NCBI GenBank assembly: GCA_015499985.1 | Contig: JAAAUF010000796.1 | Coordinates: 1 to 19,427 of the forward strand | Length of the DNA: 19,427 nucleotides | Direction: 5' to 3' | DNA from: Haplosporangium gracile | Lineage: Eukaryota; Mortierellomycota; Mortierellomycetes; Mortierellales; Mortierellaceae | In this document: positions 19,355 through 19,427 of the stretch, piece after piece | How positions within the stretch are numbered: position 1 is the stretch's first letter | Layout of the letters: each line of letters starts with the position of its first letter | Notes under the pieces: model-generated | Seen by the model: the letters and a program-made list of their open reading frames with translations, nothing else | Database searches by the model: none | Told to the model about the DNA's origin: nothing | Program-made: the position numbers and the translations under genes

Positions 19355-19427
19355 CTAATCGCACTTGCCGTCCTTCAACAAGAAGGGATCAACAGGCCAG
19401 GACCTAGCATTTCTCATACCCAAACGC
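19355..19427 (-). CDS. Short-chain dehydrogenase/reductase, C-terminal end only (cut by right edge)
   Basis: On the - strand from 19426 an open frame runs 23 codons to TAG at 19355-19357. It contains RLGMRNARSWPVDPFLLK and ends DGKCD. The WPVDPFLLK block aligns with the ends of SDR copies 1 and 2. It would be the third SDR in the head-to-tail array. Its first 55 visible nucleotides are identical to the left edge of the window; the last residues then differ (DGKCD against HVKQD). The rest of the gene, with all catalytic motifs, lies outside. Confidence 0.78.
   Translation of the reverse strand, partial: RLGMRNARSWPVDPFLLKDGKCD
19373..19427 (-). repeat. Right arm of the exact 55-bp terminal inverted repeat
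   Basis: This is the mirror of bases 1-55 and lies in the coding sequence of the right-edge SDR. That the match runs exactly from the window end and stops at 55 points to an assembly word-length overlap rather than a biological terminal repeat. Confidence 0.95.

Noticed and set aside
1..19427. CRISPR array, phage, defence or toxin-antitoxin system
   Set aside because: The window is eukaryotic (spliced genes throughout). No regularly spaced repeats or matching protein families are present.

Overview
The window looks like a short, complete assembly contig from a filamentous fungus. Genes are split by many small GT-AG introns, intergenic DNA is rich in C/T tracts, and the gene set is fungal (a Cdc11/AspA-type septin, a Bre1 ubiquitin ligase, a PTPA/Rrd phosphatase activator, a secreted type-B carboxylesterase). 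The style suggests an early-diverging fungus of the Mucoromycota/Mortierellomycota kind, but that is an inference from gene architecture and no marker here proves it.

Layout, left to right. Bases 1-73 hold the last codons of a short-chain dehydrogenase/reductase (SDR) gene on the + strand. A possible worn C-terminal remnant of a membrane transporter follows near 260-412. The septin gene lies on the - strand (1163-3461, eight exons, 295 aa). The histone H2B ubiquitin ligase BRE1 lies on the - strand (4635-7964, seven exons, 877 aa, C-terminal RING). A secreted carboxylesterase lies on the - strand (8474-10739, two exons, 697 aa, full Ser-Glu-His triad and an N-terminal Cys-containing extension). 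From 10740 to 14823 there is no convincing intact gene. That stretch does hold two diverged copies of one short coding-like unit (about 12868-13028 and 13535-13700), each broken in a different way. The PTPA gene lies on the + strand (14824-16038, three exons, 323 aa). It converges on a tandem array of SDR genes on the - strand: one at 16168-17424 (329 aa), one at 17671-18908 (326 aa), and the C-terminal end of a third running off the right edge (19355-19427).

The housekeeping genes (septin ring assembly, chromatin ubiquitination, PP2A activation) show no sign of working as a pathway. The SDR array is the expanding, accessory part. The two complete copies share intron positions and phases, including a 50-nt middle exon, so they arose by duplication.

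The first 55 bases of the window equal the reverse complement of the last 55 bases exactly, and the match stops there on both sides. Both ends lie in the same 3' coding stretch of SDR genes whose tails then differ. This fits a contig broken by a collapsed near-identical SDR repeat, with 55 as the likely assembly word length. I found no new defence system, CRISPR array, tRNA, rRNA or intact transposon. The most unexplained signal is the pair of coding-like units at 12.9 and 13.6 kb.
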